DNA of 64,000 bases, from positions 128,175-192,174 of the forward strand of contig CAKSTR010000009.1 in assembly GCA_934500835.1 (NCBI GenBank), read 5' to 3'. A model generated the notes under the pieces. The model was not told where the DNA came from, did no database searches, and was given only the letters and a program-made list of their open reading frames with translations. The DNA is from an uncultured Paracoccaceae bacterium. GTDB lineage: Bacteria > Pseudomonadota > Alphaproteobacteria > Rhodobacterales > Rhodobacteraceae. Positions 50,155-58,515 of the stretch are shown one piece after another (position 1 is the stretch's first letter; each line of letters opens with the position of its first letter). The translations under genes and the position numbers were made by a program.

Positions 50155-52476
50155 TTAGGCAGCGGCACGGAGGAGGGTTCGAAGCACCTCCGTGTCGATG
50201 CCGGCCATCTCAAAGACCTTGCAGGCCGTCGAATTGCTGATGCAGTCCCGCAAGATGCGGATCTGGTTGGGGGTAAGCTCTGTCGGGTGCTGCAACGCCC
50301 AGGCTGCCAGCTCTTCATCAGAGCGGAAGACGCGGCGGCGCGGGGAGGCCGTGGCTGGGTCTGCCGTGGCCGTGTTGTCGACGGCGAGTATGACCGGCTC
50401 GGCCGGGCGCGCGGGAGCGACGTCGATGAAATCCGCGATCTCGACGGCCTGCTGTTCCAGTTGGAGCGGGGCGTCCAACTCTGCCAGCTTGTCAGCGCGA
50501 CGGCGGTCCAGACGCTTGAGGGCAGATTTGCTGCGGTCCTCAACAGCCTTCTGTTCGGCGGTCAGCGGGATGTAACGCTGTGCGTTCCCGGCGAATTCGG
50601 CCACGCAGATCAGCTTGCCCGGCTGACCCTCCTCGATGTCGAGCTCGCGCACCCAGACCTTGTCGGCCTGATGCAGGTCGTAACCGACGACCACCCTCTC
50701 TCCGTGGTAGGCTTCGAGGGCGGGATGGAAGTACTCGTTGGTGTTCCACTCGACGAGGGCGCGGTGGACGGTGCGGATCTCATGGGGCCGGAAGAGATCA
50801 TCCAGTTCTTCAGGATCGATGCTGAGAGGCTCGAAGCCGTTCTGGACATGCAGCGCCCAGGCCTCGTTCGGGGTCATGTGCCGCAGGCGTCCGGTTTCCG
50901 GATCCTCGTAGCGCGGCAGGCCGGTGTGCGGGCGGTCGTTGTAATCGGCAATTGTCTTCTCGACCGCTGCGATGAAATCTGCCCAACTGGGCAGCCGGCG
51001 AGCCTGCCCGAATTCCTTGATCTCGCGCCGGGTCTCTTTGTGGATGGCCTGCTTCGCCTCCTTGTCCATGTCGCGGCCCATGTAGGTGGGCATGCGCTTG
51101 GCAAGGTCGTTCCAGACGTGGTTGAACCGCTCGATGATGCCCTTCGCCTGCGAATTGTAGGGCAGTGCATGCATCTTGGTGATGCCGAGACGACCCATCA
51201 GCCCGCCGAAACGATCGTCATCAAAGGTCTTGTTTTTGTAGCCTGCGCCACGGTCGGTATAGAAGATCGCGCAGATGCCATGGACCGAACAGGAGCGGCG
51301 CAGAGCCTCGGTCACCGCAATCACGTTCTCCTTGCGGCTGACCGCGTAGCCCACGCATTTGCGCGTGGCGACGTCAAGCACCGAGGTGATTTCCGGGCGC
51401 ATCGGCTTGCGCGAGACCGGGTCTGCGACCTCCGCGTCGAAGGTCTTGCCATCGGCCGTGTAGACCGTGGTCGGCCACATGTCGTCAGTGGTCCGGGTGA
51501 CATATGACATGCGGGCGCGCAGCGTCAGGATGCCCTCACGCCCAACGTTCTTCTCGATGTTGTTCAACCGCTCGCGCAGGATCCGCGTGACCTGGCTCAA
51601 GGTCAACTTCATCAGCTGGACGCCCCGATGGTCATCCGCCTCCTCCAGCCATTTCCGATGGGCGTCAGCGATGGAGGGCTTGCCGGGGATGGCATAGAAT
51701 CTCATGAACTCAAAGAAGGCCTCCGGGATCGGCTCAGCCTGCTTTGGGGGGATCGGCGCCAGCGCCAGAATTCCACCCTCGTCGCGATCCTTGAACCAGC
51801 GCCACAACGTCCTTTCTGACAACTCGGGCGAGCGGGCACGATCGTTCGCGGCGGCAATCAGCACCGGATCGACTTGGAAGCCATCGTCGGCAGTCAAGGT
51901 CAGCCGCAGGACGAGGCCCGCGACCTCTCGGTCCGTCAGGCTCAGCCCCGTATCACGGCGGCGCTCGGCCTCCTTGCGCGCGACCAAGCCTTCCTGGGCT
52001 TCGAGGAAGCGGGCAATCCCCCAGGCACGGGTCTGCTGATGCGCGATCACATAGCCCTCGATCGAACGAAGGATATCTGCACGGGCCAGCATCACATCCC
52101 GCCGAGGCGCTGGCAGCGCGGCGACGCGCAGCGCATCGACCTTGCGCTGATCGACCAATTGCTCGGACTGATGTTGGCGCACCAGGCTGGCCTGATCGAA
52201 GCGGGCGGCGATGGTGTCGCGCAGATATTCGGGTAGCAGGGTGATGTGATACTCTCGGCTTGGGCGCCCGCCCTTGGCTTCAGCCGGGCGCCAGCGTGTC
52301 AGGTGATCGGGCAAGGTGTTCCAGCCCCGTACACCGGCATGGGTGCGTACGCCCCGTTCAGACGACGGGAAGCGGGAGCCGCCCCGGTCAGCAACCAGTT
52401 CGGCAATCTCCCGGGCAGTCAGGAATTCGCGGAACTCCTGCGATGATTGGAGGATCCTGACAGGGAGGCCAGTCAT
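50155..52476 (-). CDS. MuA-like DDE transposase
   Basis: 773-aa transposase. The N-terminal domain has a helix-turn-helix (EFLTAREIAELVADRGGS) like the Mu A enhancer/end-binding region. The RNase H-like catalytic core has Asp in SVLDVATRKCVGYAVSRKE (about residue 367), Asp in IFYTDRGAGYKN (about 408) and Glu in QAKGIIERFNHVW (about 448). An Mu-type C-terminal beta domain follows (NEYFHPALEAYHGERVVVGYD). The start overlaps the upstream stop (ATGA). It cuts the phage ends and joins them to target DNA with 5-bp stagger, fitting the observed duplication. Confidence 0.95.
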   Translation of the reverse strand: MTGLPVRILQSSQEFREFLTAREIAELVADRGGSRFPSSERGVRTHAGVRGWNTLPDHLTRWRPAEAKGGRPSREYHITLLPEYLRDTIAARFDQASLVRQHQSEQLVDQRKVDALRVAALPAPRRDVMLARADILRSIEGYVIAHQQTRAWGIARFLEAQEGLVARKEAERRRDTGLSLTDREVAGLVLRLTLTADDGFQVDPVLIAAANDRARSPELSERTLWRWFKDRDEGGILALAPIPPKQAEPIPEAFFEFMRFYAIPGKPSIADAHRKWLEEADDHRGVQLMKLTLSQVTRILRERLNNIEKNVGREGILTLRARMSYVTRTTDDMWPTTVYTADGKTFDAEVADPVSRKPMRPEITSVLDVATRKCVGYAVSRKENVIAVTEALRRSCSVHGICAIFYTDRGAGYKNKTFDDDRFGGLMGRLGITKMHALPYNSQAKGIIERFNHVWNDLAKRMPTYMGRDMDKEAKQAIHKETRREIKEFGQARRLPSWADFIAAVEKTIADYNDRPHTGLPRYEDPETGRLRHMTPNEAWALHVQNGFEPLSIDPEELDDLFRPHEIRTVHRALVEWNTNEYFHPALEAYHGERVVVGYDLHQADKVWVRELDIEEGQPGKLICVAEFAGNAQRYIPLTAEQKAVEDRSKSALKRLDRRRADKLAELDAPLQLEQQAVEIADFIDVAPARPAEPVILAVDNTATADPATASPRRRVFRSDEELAAWALQHPTELTPNQIRILRDCISNSTACKVFEMAGIDTEVLRTLLRAAA

Positions 52477-52949
52477 CGACGCCCCCTCCCTTGCGCGATG
52501 ACCTCGCGCTCGAGAGCCTGTTCCATCGCCTCGATCTCTCGCTTCTTCTCGCGGATCAGGTGCAGCTTGATCATCCCGGCATATTCCGAGTCGATCACCG
52601 TCATGCCGAACTCGCCCGGAACGAAGCCAAGCAGATCGCGGGCATCGGTGGCGTGCACGAGGGCGATGAAGGCGTCCAGCGGGATGCGATGATCCTCGGA
52701 GCCTTCCGAAGACCACTTGTTCAGCATCGCCTCCGATACCGGGCGTCGCAGGTATGCGGCCATGTTCCTGGCGACCTCAGCCCGTGTCAGGCCATCGTCG
52801 CGGGCATCGCGCAGCGCCTGTCCGATGATACGGGCAATGCGGTTGTCCAAGGGACCGCGACCCATGACCTCGGAGCTGTAACCCACCGAGACCTTCGGAG
52901 GCTCCCAGGCAAACAGGTCTTTGGTCAAAGGATCGCGGTGGCGAGCCAT
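52473..52949 (-). CDS. Phage early protein upstream of transposase
   Basis: 158 aa. Contains GLTRAEVARNMAAYLRRPVSEAMLNKW, a helix-turn-helix-like segment, and a highly charged helical C-terminus. Overlaps both neighbours by 1-4 bp. This kind of protein regularly precedes MuA in Rhodobacterales Mu-like phages (recollection); role unknown. Confidence 0.7.
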   Translation of the reverse strand: MARHRDPLTKDLFAWEPPKVSVGYSSEVMGRGPLDNRIARIIGQALRDARDDGLTRAEVARNMAAYLRRPVSEAMLNKWSSEGSEDHRIPLDAFIALVHATDARDLLGFVPGEFGMTVIDSEYAGMIKLHLIREKKREIEAMEQALEREVIAQGRGRR

Positions 52950-53791
52950 CAGATGCGGCCCCGGCGTTTCAGCGAGGCGAGGATGCGATCCTCGTTCTCG
53001 ATCAACAGCAGATCGAAGCTGCCCTCGGGCAGGGATTTGATGCCGTCCGAGAGCGCCCGGAATCGCCTCTCCAGCGCGGTCGGCTGGATGCCGTTCTCCA
53101 GATAGGCCAGCGCCGCTGCGACATTCTCGATCTCGGGATGCTCATCGCCCAGGATCAGGTCGAGGATGCGGGCCTGACGTGCGGCGGGCTCTTCCGAGAG
53201 CGCCTTCAGCTCGGTCTGCTTGGTGGCCAGCTTCGTGCCCACAAGGCGCAGGCGCGAGGGCGGCGCGAGATCCGTCCAGATCTTGACGGCCATGTTGATT
53301 GCGCGCTTCGACAGGCCGACCTTCTCGGCGATGTCTCGGGCAAAGCCGAAGATTTCAGGCTGATCGTCGGGGGTGGGAAAAATTTTCCCACTCTCATCAT
53401 TCAGCAGCACCTCGACGAGCGGGCGAGCCAAGCTAGCCTCCCACGCCTGCTTCAGCTCATAGAGGTGATGGCAGCGATCCAGCGCGATCAACTCGGCCCG
53501 GCCGAGGTTCTCCATGACCTCTTCCAGCCGCGCGGCGGCATCGCTTTGGGCTCCGGAAATCGAGGCGGGAATGGCCTCGATCTGCAGCATCTCATGGGCC
53601 CGCAGCCGAAGAAGGCCGCTGATCAGCGTGTAGCGGTCACCATTCACGCGCACCCGGATCGGATGGTGCAGGCCCTGTTCAGCGATGACACTGGCCAGCA
53701 TCTGCGCGCCGGCCTCGTCGTATTTTCGCGCCCGGTCAGCCGGGATGTCGATATCCCTGATCGGAAGATCGACGATGGGAAGTGATGTCAT
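52949..53791 (-). CDS. ParB/Srx-like domain protein
   Basis: 280 aa. VDLPIRDIDIPADRARKYDEAGAQMLASVIAEQGLHHPIRVRVNGDRYTLISGLLRLRAHEML is the ParB N-terminal (Srx-like) nuclease/CTPase fold with the RxxR-like segment altered to GLLRLRA. A central helix-turn-helix (IAEKVGLSKRAINMAV) follows. Possibly a phage regulator rather than a partition protein, since no ParA is present. Confidence 0.83.
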   Translation of the reverse strand: MTSLPIVDLPIRDIDIPADRARKYDEAGAQMLASVIAEQGLHHPIRVRVNGDRYTLISGLLRLRAHEMLQIEAIPASISGAQSDAAARLEEVMENLGRAELIALDRCHHLYELKQAWEASLARPLVEVLLNDESGKIFPTPDDQPEIFGFARDIAEKVGLSKRAINMAVKIWTDLAPPSRLRLVGTKLATKQTELKALSEEPAARQARILDLILGDEHPEIENVAAALAYLENGIQPTALERRFRALSDGIKSLPEGSFDLLLIENEDRILASLKRRGRI

Positions 53792-53825
53792 GGGGAAGAC
53801 CTGTGCTCGACGGTTTTTTGAGGTT

Positions 53826-53853
53826 CCCCGGCGGCGCTGCCACGCCGCCGGGG
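53826..53853 (-). promoter_or_regulatory. Strong 11-bp stem hairpin before the ParB-like gene
   Basis: CCCCGGCGGCG / CGCCGCCGGGG with a 6-base loop, in the 119-bp gap between the Zn-finger gene and the ParB-like gene. No U-tract on the transcribed strand. It may be an attenuator or partial terminator in the early operon. Confidence 0.55.
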
Positions 53854-53910
53854 TCCCGCTGGCAGAAAATGCCTTCGCTTTTCGCAGGCCGGCGGATCGG
53901 CCCTGACATG

Positions 53911-54234
53911 TCAGTATCGCGCAGCGCGCCGCACCTGCCCGGTGGCCCGGGCTGCGATGCCCATCGATCCCGCATCGCTGAAATGCCTGCAGGTGCCGCA
54001 CATGCGATTGTGGAACCCCTCGGAGGTAAAGCTGTGCCCACACCGAATGCAGGGGCGCACCCTCGGCAGACGGGCGGGACTAACCCCGCCGAGCTGCCCA
54101 TCGAGCCATGCTTCCCCTTCGGCGCGGCTGGGGAAGGTGGGCGACAGGTCGGGCAGGCCGAGGATCTGATACTCGCCAGAGGCCAGATACTCGACGCGGG
54201 GGCCGGAACCCAATTTGCGGGGACCCTGCACCAT
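53911..54234 (-). CDS. Zinc-ribbon-like phage protein (107 aa)
   Basis: Start overlaps the preceding stop (TGATG). Contains VRPCIRCGHSFTSEGFHNRMCGTCR, two C-x2-C pairs forming a zinc ribbon. Not further recognised. Confidence 0.65.
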   Translation of the reverse strand: MVQGPRKLGSGPRVEYLASGEYQILGLPDLSPTFPSRAEGEAWLDGQLGGVSPARLPRVRPCIRCGHSFTSEGFHNRMCGTCRHFSDAGSMGIAARATGQVRRAARY

Positions 54235-54365
54235 CACCGCACCTGCAACAGCTGGTCGGCGCCGGTAGCAAGGCCAAAGCCAGCCGCTACCCAGAACCCG
54301 CCGATGGCCAGAAGGAACAGCGCGACAGCGCCGGCGACATCGTCGAAGCGGAGGTGCTGCATCAT
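54234..54365 (-). CDS. Small membrane protein (43 aa)
   Basis: MMQHLRFDDVAGAVALFLLA then a hydrophobic IGGFWVAAGFGLATG. One membrane helix. Overlaps the upstream gene by 4 bp (ATGA) and the downstream start by one base (TGATG), so it is embedded in the operon. Function unknown. Confidence 0.55.
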   Translation of the reverse strand: MMQHLRFDDVAGAVALFLLAIGGFWVAAGFGLATGADQLLQVR

Positions 54366-54673
54366 GCCATCTCCTGCGCGGGCAGCACCTGCCGGATGAT
54401 GAAGGGCGGGGGGCTGCCAAAGCCGACCATTTCAACCCCGATCGACGCGAACGCCTTGGCAATAGCGTCGCGCCCCTCCTGTTGCTCCGCCTCGAACAAC
54501 AGGAAGCCCTGCAGCGCGCGGAGGGAGATGGCGAGGCGTGAGGTCGCCTCCGGGTCGGGCTTCACGCCGCCGGCCAGCATCGCGATCACCTCGCCCAGGT
54601 CGCAGGCCGCGGCCCGGATCGAGGTCGCCGAGGTGTCAAAGGCCGGAATGGATTTGGACAAGATCCCGCTCAT
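54362..54673 (-). CDS. Hypothetical early protein (103 aa)
   Basis: Helical protein including SIRAAACDLGEVIAMLAGG and SLRALQGFLLFEAEQQEGRD. Starts in 4-bp overlap with ner. Not recognised. Confidence 0.6.
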   Translation of the reverse strand: MSGILSKSIPAFDTSATSIRAAACDLGEVIAMLAGGVKPDPEATSRLAISLRALQGFLLFEAEQQEGRDAIAKAFASIGVEMVGFGSPPPFIIRQVLPAQEMA

Positions 54674-54972
54674 GCCGCCGCCCTCTTGTCAGCGGGCTCG
54701 TCAGCATTTTGACTCGCCAGAGGCGGATACTTCACGGTATCGAGGATGCGAGGCTTCCCGATGGGATAGCGGGCCGGCCAGATGTCTTCGGGCTTCTGGC
54801 CAAGGAAGTCGGCAATGATCTTCTGCACCTTGTAGAGGGTGCGGCTTTTAACCTGGCGGAACACGTTCGGGTTGTGGCCGTTCCGCTTCGCAAGCTCGGT
54901 GAGGGTCATGCCGCGGCGATGAAGCTCGGCGATCACGCCGGGCCAATCCATCGCAGGCTTCTGTTTGGTCAT
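54670..54972 (-). CDS. ner: Ner-like DNA-binding protein
   Basis: 100 aa starting at an ATG with GGAGGA 6 bases upstream. AMDWPGVIAELHRRGMTLTELAKRNGHNPNVFRQV and KIIADFLGQKPEDIWPARYP match Mu Ner/Nlp, the lambda-Cro-like repressor that damps early transcription and repressor synthesis. It is the first gene of the leftward early operon, facing the repressor gene across a 141-bp control region. Confidence 0.92.
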   Translation of the reverse strand: MTKQKPAMDWPGVIAELHRRGMTLTELAKRNGHNPNVFRQVKSRTLYKVQKIIADFLGQKPEDIWPARYPIGKPRILDTVKYPPLASQNADEPADKRAAA

Positions 54973-54990
54973 CGGGGTCCTCCGACAGGG

Positions 54991-55113
54991 GGCGGGTGCT
55001 GGTAACACCCGCCTTTTGTTGGCTCACTTGGTTCAACAGCAGACGGCGCAAGCTGACTGCATACGCATAGGGATAATTCACGATTGGGAACAAGTAAATC
55101 TCATTCGTGAATA
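54991..55113. promoter_or_regulatory. Divergent early control region with operator-like repeats
   Basis: Region between ner and the repressor. Contains a perfect palindrome GGCGGGTG / CACCCGCC (54991-54998, 55006-55013) in the ner leader. An inverted pair ATAATTCACGA (55073-55083) and TCGTGAATAAT (55105-55115) overlaps the repressor start codon, matching at 10 of 11 positions; it is a likely repressor or Ner operator. Candidate promoters cannot be fixed by eye. Confidence 0.6.
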
Positions 55114-55959
55114 ATGGTGAAATTTTTGGGAAGACCGCCTGCCCAGCCCAAGACGGAGCTTGCAGCTCGCCTGAAGCTGGTTCGTGAGACTGTTTCTGGT
55201 GATGATCGGGACGCTTTCGCCGGACTGGCGGGCATCTCTTCAAGCACGATTGGGAACTACGAGCGAGGTGACAGGGTGCCGGATGCTGAGATGATCAGGA
55301 AGTATCGACAGGTATCTGGCATTTCGCTGGACTGGCTAGTCACCGGCGAGGGTGAGATGTTCAGGCCGGCGGAAAGCCGACCCTCTCTCATTGCGGCGTC
55401 CCATCCTGTGGGAGACCCAAGAGGAAAGCGCATCCTCATTGATCCGGATGACGAGCAGGTTGTCAGGCTGCCCGCGCGGCGCGGTAGCAAACGTGATGAC
55501 ATGGACCAGGGTGACGGAGCGTTTCGGAAACCCTCCTTTGATCGCTTCGTCGAGTTGCCATTCTATCAGGAAGTGGCAGCCTCGGCTGGGCCCGGTGCCG
55601 TTGCTGCCCAGGATCAACCAGACGCGGTCATAGCGTTCGCGAGAGGGTTCATTCAGGATTTGGGTGCAACTGCGGGCCGCTGCAGCGTCATTCGCGCGCG
55701 CGGTGACAGCATGTCGCCCACAATTCCCGACGCCGCGCTTCTGATCATCGACCACAGCCAGTCCGAAGTCTCGAACGGCTGCATCATGGTGATAAACGTC
55801 GGCGACGATCTTTTGGTAAAGCGGGTCCGCCGCCGCCTTGATGGCCTGATCGACCTCATCTCCGACAACCCCGCCTATCCGCCCGAAACCATCGGCGCCG
55901 ACCGCATCCAGCAACTGAGGATCGTCGGCCGCGTGGTCTATTTTTGCAGAACGCCATAA
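55114..55959 (+). CDS. Phage repressor, XRE helix-turn-helix plus S24 peptidase
   Basis: 281 aa. The N-terminal helix-turn-helix is DAFAGLAGISSSTIGNYERGDRVPDAEMI. The C-terminal S24 LexA/CI domain has the serine in IRARGDSMSPTIPDAAL (about residue 198) and the lysine in DDLLVKRVRR (about 234). A possible self-cleavage site Ala-Gly is in FYQEVAASAGPG. So induction by RecA-stimulated autocleavage is plausible, unlike classical Mu c, which lacks S24. It is divergent from ner. Confidence 0.92.
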   Translation: MVKFLGRPPAQPKTELAARLKLVRETVSGDDRDAFAGLAGISSSTIGNYERGDRVPDAEMIRKYRQVSGISLDWLVTGEGEMFRPAESRPSLIAASHPVGDPRGKRILIDPDDEQVVRLPARRGSKRDDMDQGDGAFRKPSFDRFVELPFYQEVAASAGPGAVAAQDQPDAVIAFARGFIQDLGATAGRCSVIRARGDSMSPTIPDAALLIIDHSQSEVSNGCIMVINVGDDLLVKRVRRRLDGLIDLISDNPAYPPETIGADRIQQLRIVGRVVYFCRTP

Positions 55960-55982
55960 CGACTAAACCTAAGGAGTACCGA

Positions 55983-56360
55983 ATGCGCCATGCTATCATT
56001 GCCCTAGCCGTCCTCGCTGTTTCGGCTTGTGTGCCAGCAGCACCACCGAAGCCTCCGGGGCAGCCATATGCTCTTAGCTCAAAGGCAATCGGCGCCATCA
56101 AGGCGGACGTTAGGAAGGCAATGAAGGATCCTGACAGCGCGCGGTTTGGCAAGATCGCAGCCGCGATCGACTCTGAAGGTATCGTAACAGCGTGCGGTTG
56201 GGTTAATGGAAAAAATTCCTATGGCGGTTACACCGGCGAGTTGCCCTTCATGGGGATATACTCGGTTGAAGGTGGTCGATTCCTAGTTGCGGACATTGCC
56301 AGCGGTTCTGCTGCTTCGGCAACGGTAACCGTCTGCCGCAATCGCGGCGTGGCCATGTAG
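55983..56360 (+). CDS. Phage lipoprotein (possible lysogenic-conversion gene)
   Basis: 125 aa with AAGGAG 7 bases before the ATG. The N-terminal MRHAIIALAVLAVSACVPAA has a lipobox (VSAC). The mature part KAIGAIKADVRKAMKDPDSARFGKI matches a recurrent small phage/bacterial lipoprotein. It follows the repressor by 23 bp on the same strand, so it should be expressed in the lysogen; codon use is more AT-rich than nearby genes. Confidence 0.72.
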   Translation: MRHAIIALAVLAVSACVPAAPPKPPGQPYALSSKAIGAIKADVRKAMKDPDSARFGKIAAAIDSEGIVTACGWVNGKNSYGGYTGELPFMGIYSVEGGRFLVADIASGSAASATVTVCRNRGVAM

Positions 56361-57033
56361 TCGTTGAAAGTCTGTGGCGGTCAAGCCAGTCAGAACAACT
56401 TTGGAACTGGCCGCCCACGCACTCTGCCGCTCTCCAAGTCTGCCTGAGAATGCCCAATACCAGGGCGCGAAGATGTGGGGCTCCCACCTGGGCGACGCCA
56501 TAAATATCCTCCGGGCGACCCTCCCGCCCGGAGACTTCCGTCGCCTTGTTCTTCACCAGCCTTGGCCCTTGCTGGCGCCAAGGGACCGTCAGGAACCCGA
56601 TCCACCTTCCGACTCCTGACGCTTGCCGCTTCCGAAACCTCCCCAGTCACCGTCGGTATGTCGTATGCCTCTTTTACTTTATTATTCAGACATTTAATTT
56701 TCCTTAGGCGTTGGTCTGCAGGTTTCGGCAGAGATTTCCGAAACCTCCTTGGGTCGCCCTGTCGTGCCAGCCAGCTTTCCAGAGCGCAACTCTCCACGAT
56801 CAACGCCTCTATGATCTTTTGTTTCAATATGTTAGGCGCTGCGCGCCACTGTTGATCAGGTGCGGCCTGAATGTCGATCCCCTGCGCTCTGGATGACGCC
56901 AAATCGCGCATTTTCTCCCGTCAACTTGCATCGTCCGCAACCTGCCGAATGTCAGTTTTTGTCTGCGATCTCAAAGCGATGTGGCTTGGATTGGTGGTTT
57001 CGGCACTGCTGCCAAAGCTAGTACCCCCCTACA
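56361..57033. other. Phage left-end region, no confident gene; repeats and AT-rich patch
   Basis: 673 bp. An 81-codon + strand frame (56374-56619, GTG start, contains ELAAHALCRSPSLPENAQYQ) is possible but weak. GGTTTCGG/CCGAAACC elements occur at 56632-56639 (CC...), 56721-56728 (GG...), 56738-56745 (CC...) and 56996-57005 (GG...). A markedly AT-rich stretch covers about 56658-56705. These look like transposase or enhancer-type sites. Confidence 0.5.
57009..57033 (-). repeat. Phage left terminus (inverted repeat of the right end)
   Basis: Read on the - strand: TGTAGGGGGGTACT followed by AGCTTTGGCAG. The last 11 bases match the right terminus exactly and the first bases share TGT-R-G. The 5'-TGTA start is also that of Mu. 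Confidence 0.85.
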
Positions 57034-57038
57034 CATCG
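57034..57038. repeat. 5-bp target-site duplication, right copy (CATCG)
   Basis: Identical to 13988-13992; host sequence resumes here. Confidence 0.93.
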
Positions 57039-57167
57039 GAAAGATCCGTCGGGGCGGTCGAGACGTGCCTTTTTCAGATTGCCCTCCGGCTGGCCCTTCC
57101 CGATGCGCCGGTGGAACCACCTCTGGCCGGCCGAGTTATCGCTGGGTAAGCAATTGGAGGGGCTGAT

Positions 57168-57245
57168 ATGAAGGGCATTGTCGCGTGGTTGATGGGCGTC
57201 CCGCTGATCGTCATCATCGGGCTCTACTGGTTCGGGTATTTCTAG
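57168..57245 (+). CDS. 25-aa single-pass membrane peptide
   Basis: ATG preceded by GGAGG 7 bases upstream. Predicted MKGIVAWLMGVPLIVIIGLY plus WFGYF, one membrane helix. The good ribosome site and clean composition suggest a real small gene; function unknown. Confidence 0.55.
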   Translation: MKGIVAWLMGVPLIVIIGLYWFGYF

Positions 57246-57696
57246 GTCGGTTGGGTTTCTGCGGGTTCTGTTGATGGCGGGCGTTGTTGACTTGGTCTGC
57301 AGGATCAGCCGCCCGACCTTGTCGAACCCGACGGCATAGGCCTTCAGTGGACCCGGCCGGTAGACACGGCAAGCCTTGCGGGGGCCTGCCGGCCCGGATC
57401 ATCGGGTGATCGAATGCCCGATGGCGGGCTTCGAGAGACGAAGCCGGACGCCACGACGCGATGCGTCACGCGGCGGTGTTCTACAGCCCCGTATTCAAAC
57501 TCCCGGTTCCCGTATTGCAACAGCAGGGCCTTTTGGCCTGTGGGAATGTCGATGACCCAACGTCGGTAAGCGGGCACTATCTTGCCACATCATTCGCCGC
57601 GCGGCCCATACGCCGCTGCACCTTGGCCCCAAGCCGGACCACGGGCCGGCCCTTGTCGGGCTGACGTTGCAATCGGCGATCTGCTCGCGCGATACC
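57246..57696. other. Intergenic region, no recognised gene
   Basis: About 450 bp between the membrane peptide and the P5C-reductase-like gene. Only low-quality overlapping frames are present. I see no tRNA, strong terminator or repeat. Confidence 0.5.
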
Positions 57697-58473
57697 TCAG
57701 CAATCCACCTTCTGGCGCATTTCCACGGCCTTGGCCGTTGCGGCCTGCAAGGCGGCCTCGATGGCCTTGGTGAAGCCCGCGGCTTCCGCCGCCTCGATGC
57801 CCGCGCAGGTGGTGCCGCGATAGTCGATGAAGGTCCGCACCAGCGCCGGCGCCTCGGCCACCTTGCCCTCCAGCAGCCGGGCCGAGGCGCAAACCGTCGC
57901 TTCCACCGCCCGGGCCGCGACATCGGGTGCCACGCCGCGTGCGGCCAGAAACCCCAGCATCGCCTGCGCCAGAAGGGCGGGATAGGCCGGACCCGAGCCG
58001 GACAGCGCGGTCATCACGTCGATCTGGTCCTCACCCGGCAATTCTTCCTCGGTCCCGATGGCGCCAAGGACGCGCGACACCGCGTGCCGGTCTTGGCCCG
58101 TAACGCCCGGGCCGGCCACCCATGGCGAATAGCTGGCCGCGATCTCGGCCGCGGCATTGGGCATCGCGCGGACGATCCTGCCGCCGCAGTGCGCCAGCGC
58201 CCCTATCCCGACCCCGGCCATGAACGAGATGACAAGCCGCCCCGCCGCCTGCAGGCCCAGGTCCGGCCAATCGCCGGGCCTGACCGAGACGACGACGACA
58301 TCCGAGGACTGCACCAGATCGGGCAGGTCGCGCGCCCAGACGACAGTCCGCCCGCCGTAGTCCTGCGGGCCGCGGCGGTTCAGCACGGCGACTTCGGCCA
58401 GCCCCCGGTCGATCAGCCCCCGGCCAAGCGCGCCGCCCAGCCAGCCGGTTCCGCCAATGATGCCTACACGCAT
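57697..58473 (-). CDS. Pyrroline-5-carboxylate reductase-like protein
   Basis: 258 aa. N-terminal Rossmann GIIGGTGWLGGALGRGLIDRG; central VVVSVRPGDW and RAMPNAAAEI; C-terminal dimer domain with TALSGSGPAYPALLAQAM and IDYRGTTCAGIEAAEAAGF. These are ProC family marks (the usual MPN, SGSGPAY and GGTT-like segments). Whether it is the main proline enzyme is uncertain, since the glycine pattern and C-terminus deviate from classical ProC. Confidence 0.85.
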   Translation of the reverse strand: MRVGIIGGTGWLGGALGRGLIDRGLAEVAVLNRRGPQDYGGRTVVWARDLPDLVQSSDVVVVSVRPGDWPDLGLQAAGRLVISFMAGVGIGALAHCGGRIVRAMPNAAAEIAASYSPWVAGPGVTGQDRHAVSRVLGAIGTEEELPGEDQIDVMTALSGSGPAYPALLAQAMLGFLAARGVAPDVAARAVEATVCASARLLEGKVAEAPALVRTFIDYRGTTCAGIEAAEAAGFTKAIEAALQAATAKAVEMRQKVDC

Positions 58474-58515
58474 GACGCCTTCCTTCCGCTTGCCGCCCCG
58501 TGGCCGGCAGAAGCG

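Larger units (their letters stand above)
13993..57033. mobile_element. Complete Mu-like transposable prophage (siphovirus-type tail), 43,041 bp
   Basis: Bounded by imperfect inverted termini (5'-TGTGGCGGCG at 13993 and, on the other strand, 5'-TGTAGGGGGG ending at 57033) with a perfect 5-bp target duplication. Contains a Mu-type repressor, Ner, DDE transposase A, B ATPase, GemA, Mor, lysis, Mu-type head genes (DUF935 portal, MuF, virion morphogenesis protein, protease) and a non-contractile tail module with no sheath or baseplate genes. This resembles RcapMu/B3/D3112-like phages rather than Mu itself. All but three genes read leftward. The phage left (repressor) end is at 57033 and the right (com) end at 13993. 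One packaging gene (DUF1804) carries a frameshift, so infectivity is uncertain. Confidence 0.95.

Noticed and set aside
56390..56911. 173-codon - strand frame in the left-end region
   Set aside because: Arg/Ser/Pro-rich with no ribosome site and overlapping terminal repeat elements; not supportable as a gene.
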